Assembly: GCF_002909235.1 (NCBI RefSeq)
Contig: NZ_PHQQ01000004.1
Coordinates: 124,001 to 188,000, forward strand
Length of the DNA stretch: 64,000 nucleotides
DNA from: Arenibacter catalasegens
GTDB lineage: Bacteria > Bacteroidota > Bacteroidia > Flavobacteriales > Flavobacteriaceae
Direction of reading: 5' to 3'
The notes below the pieces were generated by a model. The model saw nothing but the letters and a program-made list of their open reading frames with translations, made no database searches and was not told the origin of the DNA. Both the position numbers and the translations under genes were made by a program. Positions 1-10,155 of this stretch are shown here, in pieces (within the stretch, counting starts at the first letter, position 1; each line of letters starts with the position of its first letter).

Positions 1-468
1 TGTAATAGGATCAATGGTATTAGCACTAATTTGCCCTGTAAAGATGTTAATTTGATCCTGAAACGTAAGATTGTTAAAATCGTACCTATAGTTGCTATAG
101 GCTGCCGTTATGCCAGGATATAGGATCCAATCGTTTTTCAAAACCAATTTGTACATATAACTTAAGGCAGCCGAAGTATAGTTAAATCCAGAGTTATTAA
201 GGTTATTATTAAACAAATCCACACCCAATTGAAAATTATATTCTTCAAAGGCTGTTGAGCCAAAGGCGTATTTATGTTGTGATTGTGCTCCTTGATTTTG
301 ACTTGCAAATTCTGCCAATACCCCTATTCTGGTCTTGTCCTTAAAGGCATGAAAACTAGGGTTCAATGATGCAGGTAACTTACTAAGGTTATGTACGAAT
401 TTTTCTTGTGCACTGGCCCCCCACGAAATTAGAATTAGAAGGAGGAATATATGATTTAGTTTTTTCAT
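1..468 (-). CDS. PorP/SprF-family type IX secretion membrane protein (3' end beyond window)
   Basis: Reading the minus strand from the ATG at 468 gives an open frame to the window edge. It starts with a signal peptide (MKKLNHIFLLLILISWGASA, cleavage before QEK), then an N-P-S motif and alternating aromatic/polar strands (for example FNYTSAALSYMYK and LYPGITAAYS), as in PorP/SprF outer-membrane barrels. Members of this family work with type IX secretion and often sit directly after a large CHU_C-domain adhesin, helping to anchor or export it. Here the gene begins 2 bp after the stop of the giant adhesin, so the two are almost certainly co-transcribed. About 156 codons are visible; the family usually has about 300 residues, so roughly half is missing. 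Family call is firm; the role as partner of the neighbouring adhesin is inferred from position. Confidence 0.85.
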   Translation of the reverse strand, partial: MKKLNHIFLLLILISWGASAQEKFVHNLSKLPASLNPSFHAFKDKTRIGVLAEFASQNQGAQSQHKYAFGSTAFEEYNFQLGVDLFNNNLNNSGFNYTSAALSYMYKLVLKNDWILYPGITAAYSNYRYDFNNLTFQDQINIFTGQISANTIDPIT

Positions 469-470
469 CT

Positions 471-3400
471 CTAGCGTAATATTGAGGCTTCGCCGGTTTT
501 GGTTATTTGTTTATTGTCTTTGGTGGTTCCTACAAATAAATATCGGAAAGACTTATTTTTATAGGGTTTACCAGAACTGTAATTACCGTTCCATCCCCAA
601 TTTACGGGCATACCGTCGTAGTCATGGGCTACACTATATATTAAGGCCCCCCACATATCATAAATTTGAAAGGTAAATGAGGCCATTCCAGTGAATTCTC
701 CCTGGAAATAATCATTTATACCATCAGCATTCGCTGAGAAAACATTAGGGAACATTACATCATAACCGTTACCAATCTGTAGGCTTTGTTCTACGGTTTT
801 GCTACAACCCTGTTCATTAAATAACGTTAGCGTTGTAATGAAAATACCCGGGTAGCTATAGTTATGCGTAGTCATAATTCCGTCATTAACAGGGTCTACG
901 TTTACAATTGGGCTTCCATCTCCAAAATCCCATGAAGCATTGCCATAACCCGGCTCACTATTTATACTGAATCGAATCTCTTCCTTGGCCATTAGTAGAC
1001 CTGTTATTTCATACTCGTCCGAGGTATAGCTGAATATTGGATCTGTGACACCAGAACTAATTGGCATCGTTATTCCACACCCTTGATCATTGACCACGTT
1101 TAACGAAGCGTCTGCCAATGGATTTCCAATTTGTACGGTATAGGTATTTGTACCTGTTTTAACAGAAGGTGCAAGTGCATTTTCATAATAAAAGCTAAGA
1201 TCGCCCGGCTGGCTATTAAAGACCGAAACCGAAATACTGCCAGGATTACCCAAGCATAGGGATTCATCCAAATATGGTCCATCAAGAAGTTGCAATGATT
1301 GCGTTTTGTTAATCGTGATAATTTCTCGATAATAGTAAGCTGGATCCGCATTGGAACAGCCGTTTATATTACTTGTAACGGTCAGCCTCAATCTACCTTC
1401 TTCCAAGCCACTCAACTGGGTTATGTTTTGACCGAAAGGAGTAAACACTGGATCGGGATTGTTAGCTGTACCAGCCGTTTCTTTTTCCCAAGTAATGGTA
1501 TATGGTCTTAGACCACCACTTACTGCAATGGAAATAGCACCATCATTGGTAGCTCCACAACTTACAGGAGTTATTGTATTGTTTACAACAATCGGAGTAT
1601 AGGTGGTATTAAAGATAAATTCTATTTCCTGAGAGGAACAGTCATTACTGTCGGTAATGGTTAACCAATAAGAGCCTGCAACGGCATCAAAACTGGTGAT
1701 GTCCTGGGCCACAAAATTGTTAGGACCTCTCCAATCGTAAAAATAATACGGGTTGTTACTCCCATCCACAAAAGGTTTTCCTCCTGAAATCAAATTGGTA
1801 TTCAAGCTGAATGCGTAATTAACTTCACAAGAAGGAATGGTATAAGATTTGGAACCGGTATAATCCATAGGCTCATAACTCTCCATGGTAAACGTTTGTA
1901 CCACGCATTGGTTGGTATCGGTTACCTCAATTACATGACTGTTGTTGGAAAGAGCGCTAATCGTGGTTTGCGAACTACTGAAGATAACAGGAGTTCCACT
2001 ATCAACAGAATATTGGAAAGGTGATGTACCTCCCTGCACCCTAAAAGTAAAATCTCGTCCGGTGTTGGCATCAACACAACTAGAATTCCCGGTATCCACT
2101 TTTGTTGCACTAAATACGGTAGGAGCGGTAATTATAAAGGTCTGCCTAACCGTACATGGCGTATTAGGATCACTGTTTGTGTCAATTATAACCACTTCAT
2201 AACTTCCGCCTCCCAAATTGGTAAGACTAGTGTTATTTGTTGAGTAACTTGTTCCGTTTTTGTACCAGTTTATCTGCAACTGACTACTTGTGTCGGAACT
2301 TATCTGTATACTTATTTCTGCATTGGCGTCTCCGGCACATTGTAGTTGTGCGTTGGTCACTTGAACATTGCTTATTTCTAGTACTGCTTTGGAAGCTACA
2401 TTTGCTGTATATGTTGTGGAACATCCAATTTGGTCGGTTACAGAAAGTACGTATACTCCGGGAGCCAAATTGCTAATGTTTTGCGTTGAATAGTTGGCAT
2501 TGTTTGGTCCTGTCCAACTAAAATTATAGGGAGGATAACCACCTGTTACTGTGGTAGCTCCAATGTTTAAACTAATACTTCCATCATTTTGACCAAAACA
2601 GGTCGCATTTTCTACTACTACGGAAGCCTGATTAAATTGCAATCCTAATGGCAAGGTAACCGATTGTGATTCCTGTATGGCACAAGAGGCATCCTTAATA
2701 CTAACGTTATAGGTAGCTCCGCCCGTTAAATTAGTGTAGGTAATATTGGGATTGTTGGACGTCTGCACCAATGTTGTACCGTTGGGCCTTGTAAGCGTAT
2801 AGGTAAAAGGTGCAATACCACCAGTGCTAGTAGCCGAAATGGCTGTATTACAGGTGTCTCCAATAGTCAAGGTCAATACTTCTGGTTCCGATACAAGGAA
2901 AGGGGAGGATGTAGTTCCGCAGAATTCGTTGTACACCGTTAATTGGTAAACCCCCGCTGTTAAATTACTAATACTTAATGTGGATGCAGTAAAGCTGTTA
3001 TCCCCAATCTTGGACCATACATAGGTATTGGCTACCGAATTGGACTGCGTTATTACGTTGGATGAACTGACATTGGGGTCAGTTCCTGTGCTAACGTAAG
3101 CGGTAAATCCAATTCCGGCAACTTTTGCCGTCAATATAATCTCATGGAAATTGGTCGAGGCTATTACCGAGCTTAGGTTAGGTCCTGTTGCCGTGTTGAT
3201 TTTCTGTGCAAGTGCAGCAGCCACCTCGTTATTATCCTGTGGCTGATTAATGCCATTCAAGATAACTTTATGGTCATAAACCTTTCCATCAATTAGTATA
3301 CTATACGTATTATTTAATGTTGGGGTTCCAAACAGGGATATAGTATTTATTTGTTTTTTTGCGGTATTACCCCCGGTAATTCTTGCGTTGGGTATAACAA

Positions 3401-6400
3401 TACTACCATCATTACCTCCATTACAACTTACATTGCTAATATCGTTGTCGATAATGGCATCGTTGTTAATTATAGGATAAGGTATTACCGTTACTATTTT
3501 TGGCGACGATTCATCACTACAACCCACTCCATTGATAGTACTAGTTACCACTCTTTTGAAATAGGTTGAGGTGGTCAACGTACTTGGAGGTGTATAATTT
3601 CTTTGAGTGGCCCCAGATATTACAGTGTAATTTTGATTATCTGGTGCAGACCACCATTGGTAGGTCAAGGTTCCAGCTCCTGTAGCGGACTCAAGTTCCA
3701 CAATATCCAGTGGCTGACCTCCTTCACAAACCGATTGATTGTCCGTTATTTTACCGGCATAAACGGAATTGAGTGTTACTTTTACTGGGTTCGATTCTAC
3801 CACACAGGTTTTATCCACTAAGGAAGTTCTGGTAATACTTCTTTTATAAAACATTGTTCCCGTGGGTATCGGTGGCGTATAAGAGGCAGAACTCACAGCA
3901 ATATCTGTCCAAGTTGTGCCATTTGGAGAAGAAAACCAATTATAGGTTTGGTCTACAAAATTACTGCCGCCGGAAACAGTTAATGCAGCCGGTACAACCC
4001 CTTCACAGATGGTTTGGTCGCTAGTCAATGTTCCTGGCAATAATGGTTCTGTAACCTGCACCACTACGGTATTGCTATCTTCAGAACAAACCACATTGTT
4101 AAAAGTGGAGGATGTAGTCCTCTTAAAATAGGTCGTTGGAAAATTACCCGCTTGTGGGTCATAACTACTGTTGACCGCTCCGTTAATTATTCCCCAGTTG
4201 CTATTATCCACAGAAGAGTACCACTGATATTTTAACACCCCATCGGCCGTACCATTAACAGTATTGCCCAATATCGCGGGATCATATCCGTAACATATTT
4301 TTTGATCTCCTGAAATGGTGCCTCCGTCTACATCATTAACAAAAATTCTAATAACATTACTTTCTTGGTATGGTCCGCAAACAAAAGTGTCCACAGTAGT
4401 TTGGTAATCCCTGCGGTACCATTTATCGCTTGTCAAAGCCGTTGCAGGGGAATAGGTAGGGTTGGTTGCACCTGTTATAAGGTTAAATGTAAGTCCATCA
4501 TTTGAATCGTACCATTGAAAAGTTAAATATGGAAGTCCTTCTATAGCACTAGGGTTTCCTAGCGTAGGGGCCATGGAATTATAACAAATAGTCATAGAGT
4601 TTCCTAGATTTTTGGCCTGTGGCACCAAGACTACAACTGGATTGCTATCCACTTTACATTCCACTCCGGAAATATCGGTACTAGTAGTAGTTCTAATGTA
4701 AGTTTTCGTAAATGTTAGGTTGGCCGGTGGATCGTAGCTTGTTCCCGTTGCACCCGAGATCAATGCCCCGTTGGCATACCATTGATAGGTTAATGTTTGC
4801 CCGGTTGAAGGGGTCAGCTCTTGAATTATGCTAGGGTCATTTCCTTCGCATATAACTTCTTCATTGGTTCCATTTGTGCCGTTAGCATTTGTTGTTCCAA
4901 TGGTTCCTCCCGTGGCATCGCCTCCATTGATTATTTCCAAAACATTACTGGTCACACTACATTGAACACCATTTAAGGTTGAGGTACTTATTCTTCTATA
5001 GTAAATATCCTGTGTAACAACTGGTGGATCAAATGAAACCGAGGTAGCTCCAGAAATATCGTTAAAAGTGATGTTGTCATTGGAATTCTGCCATTGATAG
5101 GTTAAAGTTCCTGAGGCAATCAATTGAAAGTTGGTGCTAAAAGGTTGAGGGTCTCCCGAATTACAAACTTCCGTACTTCCAGCTGCCCCAGAAGAAAAGG
5201 TGATGTTATGGCTAGGTGCATTGTCAAATTTATTTACATACACTATTACCGGTTGTGTTATTACTTCACAAGTGGTACTTTGCAAGGTAGCTGTGGCCTT
5301 TCTTCTGAAATAGGTTGCCAATTCATTGGTGTTGACAGGTGTATAGGTAGACTGATTGGCACCTGCAATATCGGACCAAGTAGTACCATCTGGCGAATTT
5401 TGCCAAGTATAACTTATTGTTCCATTAGAAGTGGCGTTGGCCGTACTTGTAATTGGTGGAATATTGCTTGACCCACATACCGTTTGTGTTTGGGCAATTG
5501 TTCCTTCCGAAAGTGAGATTAAAGTCACCAATGTAGGAAGACTTGAGGCTTCACAGGTGTTTCCATTACTGGTAGAAGTTACATTTCTTCTAAAATAAGT
5601 AGATGTTGCCAATCCCGAGGAAAAGTTTAAATCCTCTCCAGTTTCTCCTGATATTACAGTGTAGATTACATTATCAGTGGAAGAATACCACTGAAAATTC
5701 ACCCCTACCCCTGCAGCTGTACCGTTTGTAACAGAAATTGTTGATGGTGTTTCGCCTTCGCATACCGCTTGGTCCGCAGATCCCTCTCCACCGGCAATTG
5801 TGCCTGCTACATTTATGGTCAACACGTTGGTATAGTTGGAGCAAACCTTAGCGTTCAGTGTAGTGGTATCCAGTCTTCTATATTTGGTGGATACTGCAAG
5901 TACCCCTGGAGTATAAGTAGCACCTGTTGCAGAGGCTATAACATTCCAGTTTACACCGTTGTCCGTTGATGATTCCCAGGCATAAGTTATATTTCCTGCG
6001 GCTGTAGTGTTGGATACATTTACCAAAGTACTTGATGCCTGTCCAGCACAAACATTTTGATTATTACCAATTACGCCTGTATTCAAGGTGTTTACAAAAA
6101 CAGTTGTCTCAGTTGAATTCTCCAAACATATTTTGGAATTATTGGTAATTATAGTTTGTCTTCTATATTTTGTAGTGACCGTTGGAGCAACCGCAAAGCT
6201 ATAGGTAGCATTGGTTTCCCCATTTATATTGGTAAAATTACCGGTAGTTCCAGATTGCCATTGATAGGTTATGTTTGGGCCAGCAGCCGTACCGCCGCTA
6301 ACGGATATGGAATTGGGATTTTCACCTGCACAAATAGTTTGATTTGTACTTGTTGTTCCACCATTTATTTGACTTAGAACGGTAATTACTATTTCATTGG

Positions 6401-7997
6401 TGTAATCTGAACAGGTATACCCGTTTAATAGTATACTATCTTGTCTTCTAAAGGTAGTCGATTGGGTAAGGGCAGTTGGCTGGTATTCCGCATTGTTGGC
6501 TCCGGAAATTGTAGTCCAAGAACTTCCGTTAAATCGTTCCCATTTATAGGAAATACTTCCTGAACCAGTTGCATTGGTGTCAGATGTAATTGTGTTTGGG
6601 GCGGCATTGTAACACACCGTTTCGGTTCCTGTAATACTTCCAACTCCAAAATTGGTATAAGTAATTGTAGCTACACTACTAATACCCTGGCAGCTTGCAC
6701 CTGAAACAGTGGTAACCCTTCTAAATTCTTGAATGCCTGGATTTAGGTTAGAACTTGCGTTATAAGTGCTAAGGGTAGCTCCACTTATATTTGCCCAGTT
6801 ACTTCCATTATATTTTTGCCATTGATAGGTTCCATTGTTTTCCCCATTATTTATAGTTAATAATTGAAGGTCACTTAACGCACAGATATTCTGATTTGTG
6901 GCAGTACCACCTAAAACCGCAGAATTTACTATAATGGAGACGGCAGGTGTTTCTTTAAAACAGCTAAACCCGTTTAGGACGTTGGTAACTCTTCTTTTAA
7001 ACGAGGTAGTTACGGATAAGGCGGTAGGTTGATAGGAATTATTTGTTGCTCCGGGAATTAGGGCCCATGGGCCAGAATCGTTTTTATACCATTGATAGGT
7101 TGTGGTACCTGTTGGTGTTACAGCAACATCCCCAGAGGTACTCAATTGTTGGGGTGTTTGTGTAGCACAAACATTTTGACCGGTTCCATCGGTAATACTG
7201 CCTGCATATATTTCATTTACTGTAATGGTTGCCGGGGTACTGATCTGTGTACATGACTCCCCGTATAACGTAAAGGAGGTTAATCGTCTGTATCTGCTAA
7301 TTCCATTAGGGAAAGTGGACTTGTTAACCAATAGGGTTTCCGTGTTGGAATTGGCAATGGCCGTCCAGGTTCCGTTTACATCCTTTTCCCATACAAAAGT
7401 TCTGGTTTGGGTTATATTGGATCCAGTTATACTTATATTCTGAACGTCATTAATGGCGCATACTTGTTGGTCTACCCCAGTACCTCCAGTTAATGGAGTG
7501 AAAGAAACGGTAGCCAAATTTTGGGCATCTACAAATGCATTTATTTTATTGGCATTCCCATTTAAAATATATTTCAAATTACCGTTTGTAGTTGTAGCGC
7601 CGGAATTTAGTTGAATTCTAATATTTTCAATAGTAATAATATCCTTGGTTATTTGGGCGGCAACCGTAAGGGTTACTTGCAACCTAGAGGTATTTCCAGG
7701 ATCTTGGACAACAACGGCATTGGTAATATCTGCCCCCGATTTAAGTATAGTAGTGGCATTAATTGCAAAATTAGAAGGAGCCTCAATAAAAAAGGTATAG
7801 GTACCTGTACCAAAATCCGTTACCAAAGATTCGGTCAAAACCAAATTGCCAAGATTGAGCTCGGATTGAGGAAGGCTGCTGCCGCAGGAATTAAAATTGG
7901 TATTTTGTAAACTCCTGGTTACCTGAGCGATGCTACTCCCAGAATTAAAACTAAACAACAGGATAAGCAGTAACAGCTTTGCGGTCGATTTTATCAT
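471..7997 (-). CDS. Giant type IX-secreted adhesin with Ig-like and SprB-type repeats, 2508 aa
   Basis: Secreted surface protein. The order is: signal peptide (residues 1-25, ending SSIAQ); N-terminal domain to about 170; fourteen diverged Ig-like repeats of about 95 residues (about 170-1500), each with Q-x-V/I-C near its start, Y-Q-W in the middle, a G-A-T-x-x-x-Y turn, a YFRR-like strand and a second Cys; several SprB-like repeats (about 1510-2330; VSCNGGNDGSI, ATCFGQNDGSISL, PVSCGATNDGAISI); a PKD-like domain with WDFGDGSP (about 2330-2400); and a gliding-motility/CHU_C C-terminal domain from about 2409 (FPNVFSANADGINDYF). The C-terminal domain is the type B sorting signal of type IX secretion. 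The paired cysteines suggest one disulphide per repeat. The first SprB-like repeat contains an inserted domain of about 110 residues. The following porP/sprF-like gene starts 2 bp after the stop. Likely adhesion or gliding; the ligand is unknown. Confidence 0.9.
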   Translation of the reverse strand: MIKSTAKLLLLILLFSFNSGSSIAQVTRSLQNTNFNSCGSSLPQSELNLGNLVLTESLVTDFGTGTYTFFIEAPSNFAINATTILKSGADITNAVVVQDPGNTSRLQVTLTVAAQITKDIITIENIRIQLNSGATTTNGNLKYILNGNANKINAFVDAQNLATVSFTPLTGGTGVDQQVCAINDVQNISITGSNITQTRTFVWEKDVNGTWTAIANSNTETLLVNKSTFPNGISRYRRLTSFTLYGESCTQISTPATITVNEIYAGSITDGTGQNVCATQTPQQLSTSGDVAVTPTGTTTYQWYKNDSGPWALIPGATNNSYQPTALSVTTSFKRRVTNVLNGFSCFKETPAVSIIVNSAVLGGTATNQNICALSDLQLLTINNGENNGTYQWQKYNGSNWANISGATLSTYNASSNLNPGIQEFRRVTTVSGASCQGISSVATITYTNFGVGSITGTETVCYNAAPNTITSDTNATGSGSISYKWERFNGSSWTTISGANNAEYQPTALTQSTTFRRQDSILLNGYTCSDYTNEIVITVLSQINGGTTSTNQTICAGENPNSISVSGGTAAGPNITYQWQSGTTGNFTNINGETNATYSFAVAPTVTTKYRRQTIITNNSKICLENSTETTVFVNTLNTGVIGNNQNVCAGQASSTLVNVSNTTAAGNITYAWESSTDNGVNWNVIASATGATYTPGVLAVSTKYRRLDTTTLNAKVCSNYTNVLTINVAGTIAGGEGSADQAVCEGETPSTISVTNGTAAGVGVNFQWYSSTDNVIYTVISGETGEDLNFSSGLATSTYFRRNVTSTSNGNTCEASSLPTLVTLISLSEGTIAQTQTVCGSSNIPPITSTANATSNGTISYTWQNSPDGTTWSDIAGANQSTYTPVNTNELATYFRRKATATLQSTTCEVITQPVIVYVNKFDNAPSHNITFSSGAAGSTEVCNSGDPQPFSTNFQLIASGTLTYQWQNSNDNITFNDISGATSVSFDPPVVTQDIYYRRISTSTLNGVQCSVTSNVLEIINGGDATGGTIGTTNANGTNGTNEEVICEGNDPSIIQELTPSTGQTLTYQWYANGALISGATGTSYDPPANLTFTKTYIRTTTSTDISGVECKVDSNPVVVLVPQAKNLGNSMTICYNSMAPTLGNPSAIEGLPYLTFQWYDSNDGLTFNLITGATNPTYSPATALTSDKWYRRDYQTTVDTFVCGPYQESNVIRIFVNDVDGGTISGDQKICYGYDPAILGNTVNGTADGVLKYQWYSSVDNSNWGIINGAVNSSYDPQAGNFPTTYFKRTTSSTFNNVVCSEDSNTVVVQVTEPLLPGTLTSDQTICEGVVPAALTVSGGSNFVDQTYNWFSSPNGTTWTDIAVSSASYTPPIPTGTMFYKRSITRTSLVDKTCVVESNPVKVTLNSVYAGKITDNQSVCEGGQPLDIVELESATGAGTLTYQWWSAPDNQNYTVISGATQRNYTPPSTLTTSTYFKRVVTSTINGVGCSDESSPKIVTVIPYPIINNDAIIDNDISNVSCNGGNDGSIVIPNARITGGNTAKKQINTISLFGTPTLNNTYSILIDGKVYDHKVILNGINQPQDNNEVAAALAQKINTATGPNLSSVIASTNFHEIILTAKVAGIGFTAYVSTGTDPNVSSSNVITQSNSVANTYVWSKIGDNSFTASTLSISNLTAGVYQLTVYNEFCGTTSSPFLVSEPEVLTLTIGDTCNTAISATSTGGIAPFTYTLTRPNGTTLVQTSNNPNITYTNLTGGATYNVSIKDASCAIQESQSVTLPLGLQFNQASVVVENATCFGQNDGSISLNIGATTVTGGYPPYNFSWTGPNNANYSTQNISNLAPGVYVLSVTDQIGCSTTYTANVASKAVLEISNVQVTNAQLQCAGDANAEISIQISSDTSSQLQINWYKNGTSYSTNNTSLTNLGGGSYEVVIIDTNSDPNTPCTVRQTFIITAPTVFSATKVDTGNSSCVDANTGRDFTFRVQGGTSPFQYSVDSGTPVIFSSSQTTISALSNNSHVIEVTDTNQCVVQTFTMESYEPMDYTGSKSYTIPSCEVNYAFSLNTNLISGGKPFVDGSNNPYYFYDWRGPNNFVAQDITSFDAVAGSYWLTITDSNDCSSQEIEFIFNTTYTPIVVNNTITPVSCGATNDGAISIAVSGGLRPYTITWEKETAGTANNPDPVFTPFGQNITQLSGLEEGRLRLTVTSNINGCSNADPAYYYREIITINKTQSLQLLDGPYLDESLCLGNPGSISVSVFNSQPGDLSFYYENALAPSVKTGTNTYTVQIGNPLADASLNVVNDQGCGITMPISSGVTDPIFSYTSDEYEITGLLMAKEEIRFSINSEPGYGNASWDFGDGSPIVNVDPVNDGIMTTHNYSYPGIFITTLTLFNEQGCSKTVEQSLQIGNGYDVMFPNVFSANADGINDYFQGEFTGMASFTFQIYDMWGALIYSVAHDYDGMPVNWGWNGNYSSGKPYKNKSFRYLFVGTTKDNKQITKTGEASILR
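3035..7505 (-). repeat. Protein-level tandem repeats inside the giant adhesin
   Basis: Fourteen consecutive Ig-like units of about 95 codons occupy roughly 3475-7505, counted by hand from the recurring Cys, Tyr-Gln-Trp and Tyr-x-Arg-Arg positions. The copies are diverged in sequence, so this is an old domain array rather than a recent DNA duplication. The array is followed by the first SprB-like repeat, interrupted at about 3035-3366 by a different domain. Boundaries are approximate. Confidence 0.8.
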
Positions 7998-8707
7998 GAT
8001 ATTGCCCCTTATATTATAATTGCAGTTAAAAAGTACTTTTTATTCCTTCTTGTAGGAAAGACCTTATAACGGGACAGAAGTTCAATATATTGCAGCTGTT
8101 TTTCTCTATTAAGTACCAGAACTATTGTTTTGTTGTGAAACTGCATTTTATTGTGGTGTAGGACTGGGAATAGACCAATTATATCTGACCACACACCTCT
8201 TTTGTACTGAACAAAGGCCATTTGTACAAACGATCATTTTAGTCCTTAAAAAATGTGTTTTGGACTTAAAAACATGCCTACTTAGCCTGTATTACCACTA
8301 TCAAAAATTTAGTATTTATGATTGGTTTTGGTTGTAATTATAATAGCAATAGGGATTGACTTTCAGTGCAAATAATTGTGTGTATATCTGGAAAGTAAAT
8401 GTGTTTTTTAGCAATATATTTTGTATTCCCGATAGCAAGGAAAGATTAAGGTTATTCAAGAAAAATTATCGAAAAACAGGAGTTTTTAAATATTGGTCAG
8501 GCCTAGTTCATATAGGTTTTAGTCAGGATTTGTGCTAGGCAGAAATCGATTCGGTGATAAGATCTGAAAGCTTTAGGTAATTCATTGGAAATATCTTAAT
8601 AATACAGTGTTTGATTTAAATAAAAATTGGTTCAATTGAAAATACTGGGTCTGAAATGTAAACTTTATAATATCTATCCAAATTATTTCTTCCAAATCAT
8701 ATCAGGC
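7998..8707. other. Intergenic region, no gene recognised
   Basis: 710 bp between the end of the nitrate reductase operon and the start of the adhesin operon, both on the minus strand. Short open frames occur on both strands but none has a recognisable protein, a convincing ribosome binding site or a conserved-looking composition. The adhesin promoter must lie here; I could not identify a clear TAnnTTTG box close to the start codon. Confidence 0.6.
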
Positions 8708-10144
8708 TTACAATATCTGCAGTTTCATTTTCTCAAATCCGGCTTTAGGGTCCCCACAAACAGAACAACAATAATCCTCGGCAAGGTCTTTAAATGCTGT
8801 TCCAACAGGAATTTGTGATTTAGCATCCCCATAGGTCTCATCGTAAACGGTGAAACAAGAGGTACATTGATAGACTTCTTTCAATTGGTCAACATTTGTA
8901 ACCTTAGGAGCCTCTTTCTTAGTTACAACCCTTCCCAACTGATCGAAGTAGTTTTTACTAAGTTCCATTAAAAGGCCCGGAAGTTCTATCTTATCTACGT
9001 CTTGTGCATACACCTGATATTCTTGGGTATTGGGGTCAAAATTTCTGAAATGCAATACGTTATAAGTAGGCCTCACTGCAAAATCCTGAACTATAGTGGG
9101 TTGGGTATTTTTCTCAATAATAACGGAGGAGAAATGGGTTCGTTTACCTGTTTCATTGCTTATCCCAAAGGTAAGTCCATAAGTACTTATGTCGTTCTGA
9201 TCAAAGCTGAGTACCAAGAATTTTTTTAACTCCAAGGCTTCCATATCATCTACAGGTAGATGCCAGTTCATTTCCAATTGTGAATGACGAATATTTATTC
9301 CTTTTTGTCCCAAAAAACGCTCCAGTTCGGGTCTACTAGCACTCTTAATTCCCTTGATTATGAAGGATTTCCATGGAGTAATACATATTTTTCCAATACT
9401 ATTGTCTAAACAAAACCCACAAAGTTTTTTTAGGAAATCAAGGTCGTATCTATTGTTTCTCCAATATAGACCCAGCCAATATTGATCCAACCCCATCCGG
9501 TTCATTCCTTCATAATAAGGAAATTTAATATAGGGAATCTCCAGTTCCCGCTCAATAGTCCTATTATTGGTGTCCAACTTTTTATTGAGAACAAAAAATA
9601 GTTCATCTATATCCGCAATGTCCACATATATTTCCTCAATGGCTTTAGCCACTGTATTAATGTCCCAGCTATAAATTAGGACCGGATAGTAAACAGATTT
9701 GTTCCAGTGGGGCAACTTAACGTTCAGGTACCAATAATCCTCATTGTCAGAAGCTATAAAGTTTAGGTTACCGCTAAAAATTGGAACTAAACGTTGCTTT
9801 GGATCGGTAATGTTGATCTTCAACTTGGGCAGATAATCAAAACCCTCCAAAATATACAGATAGGTAGAACCTTTTAGCCAGTAGGTCATATCAAAAACAT
9901 CCGCGGACACATAGGAACTTACTATGTTTTGATAGCTTCTATCAGCAACTATATCTGTATTAAATTTGGATATTTGTTCCAATTGTTCCTCTTTGGCATT
10001 TTGCAAAGGAAACAATAGATCTTGTCTGGATCCAAAAAACACCTCTTTCAACCCGCCTGCTTCCAACATGGCAATGATATCCTTTAATTCTCCTGGAGAG
10101 GTTACCCCCCCTTTGATCAGTATTCTATGTAAATCATCATTCAT
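8708..10144 (-). CDS. Rubredoxin-domain protein with nitrite/sulfite reductase-like half domains
   Basis: 478 residues. The C-terminus is a rubredoxin: C-T-S-C (YQCTSC) and C-S-V-C-G-D-P frame an iron site at about residues 428-466. The N-terminal part starts with a segment (IKGGVTSPGELKDIIAMLEA) and contains ICITPWKSFIIKGI, both resembling the ferredoxin-like half domains of siroheme nitrite/sulfite reductases and CobG. The C-x5-C and C-x3-C ligands of the 4Fe-4S/siroheme centre are absent, so it is unlikely to be a siroheme reductase itself. It starts 11 bp after the stop of the nitrate reductase gene and is probably co-transcribed with it. A one-electron carrier feeding nitrate or nitrite reduction is the natural reading, but that is inference; the exact partner cannot be told from sequence. 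Confidence 0.75.
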   Translation of the reverse strand: MNDDLHRILIKGGVTSPGELKDIIAMLEAGGLKEVFFGSRQDLLFPLQNAKEEQLEQISKFNTDIVADRSYQNIVSSYVSADVFDMTYWLKGSTYLYILEGFDYLPKLKINITDPKQRLVPIFSGNLNFIASDNEDYWYLNVKLPHWNKSVYYPVLIYSWDINTVAKAIEEIYVDIADIDELFFVLNKKLDTNNRTIERELEIPYIKFPYYEGMNRMGLDQYWLGLYWRNNRYDLDFLKKLCGFCLDNSIGKICITPWKSFIIKGIKSASRPELERFLGQKGINIRHSQLEMNWHLPVDDMEALELKKFLVLSFDQNDISTYGLTFGISNETGKRTHFSSVIIEKNTQPTIVQDFAVRPTYNVLHFRNFDPNTQEYQVYAQDVDKIELPGLLMELSKNYFDQLGRVVTKKEAPKVTNVDQLKEVYQCTSCFTVYDETYGDAKSQIPVGTAFKDLAEDYCCSVCGDPKAGFEKMKLQIL

Positions 10145-10155
10145 AATATTATATT

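Noticed and set aside
482..7910. Many open frames opposite the giant adhesin gene
   Set aside because: They are antisense shadows of repetitive coding sequence with no recognisable domains or ribosome binding sites.
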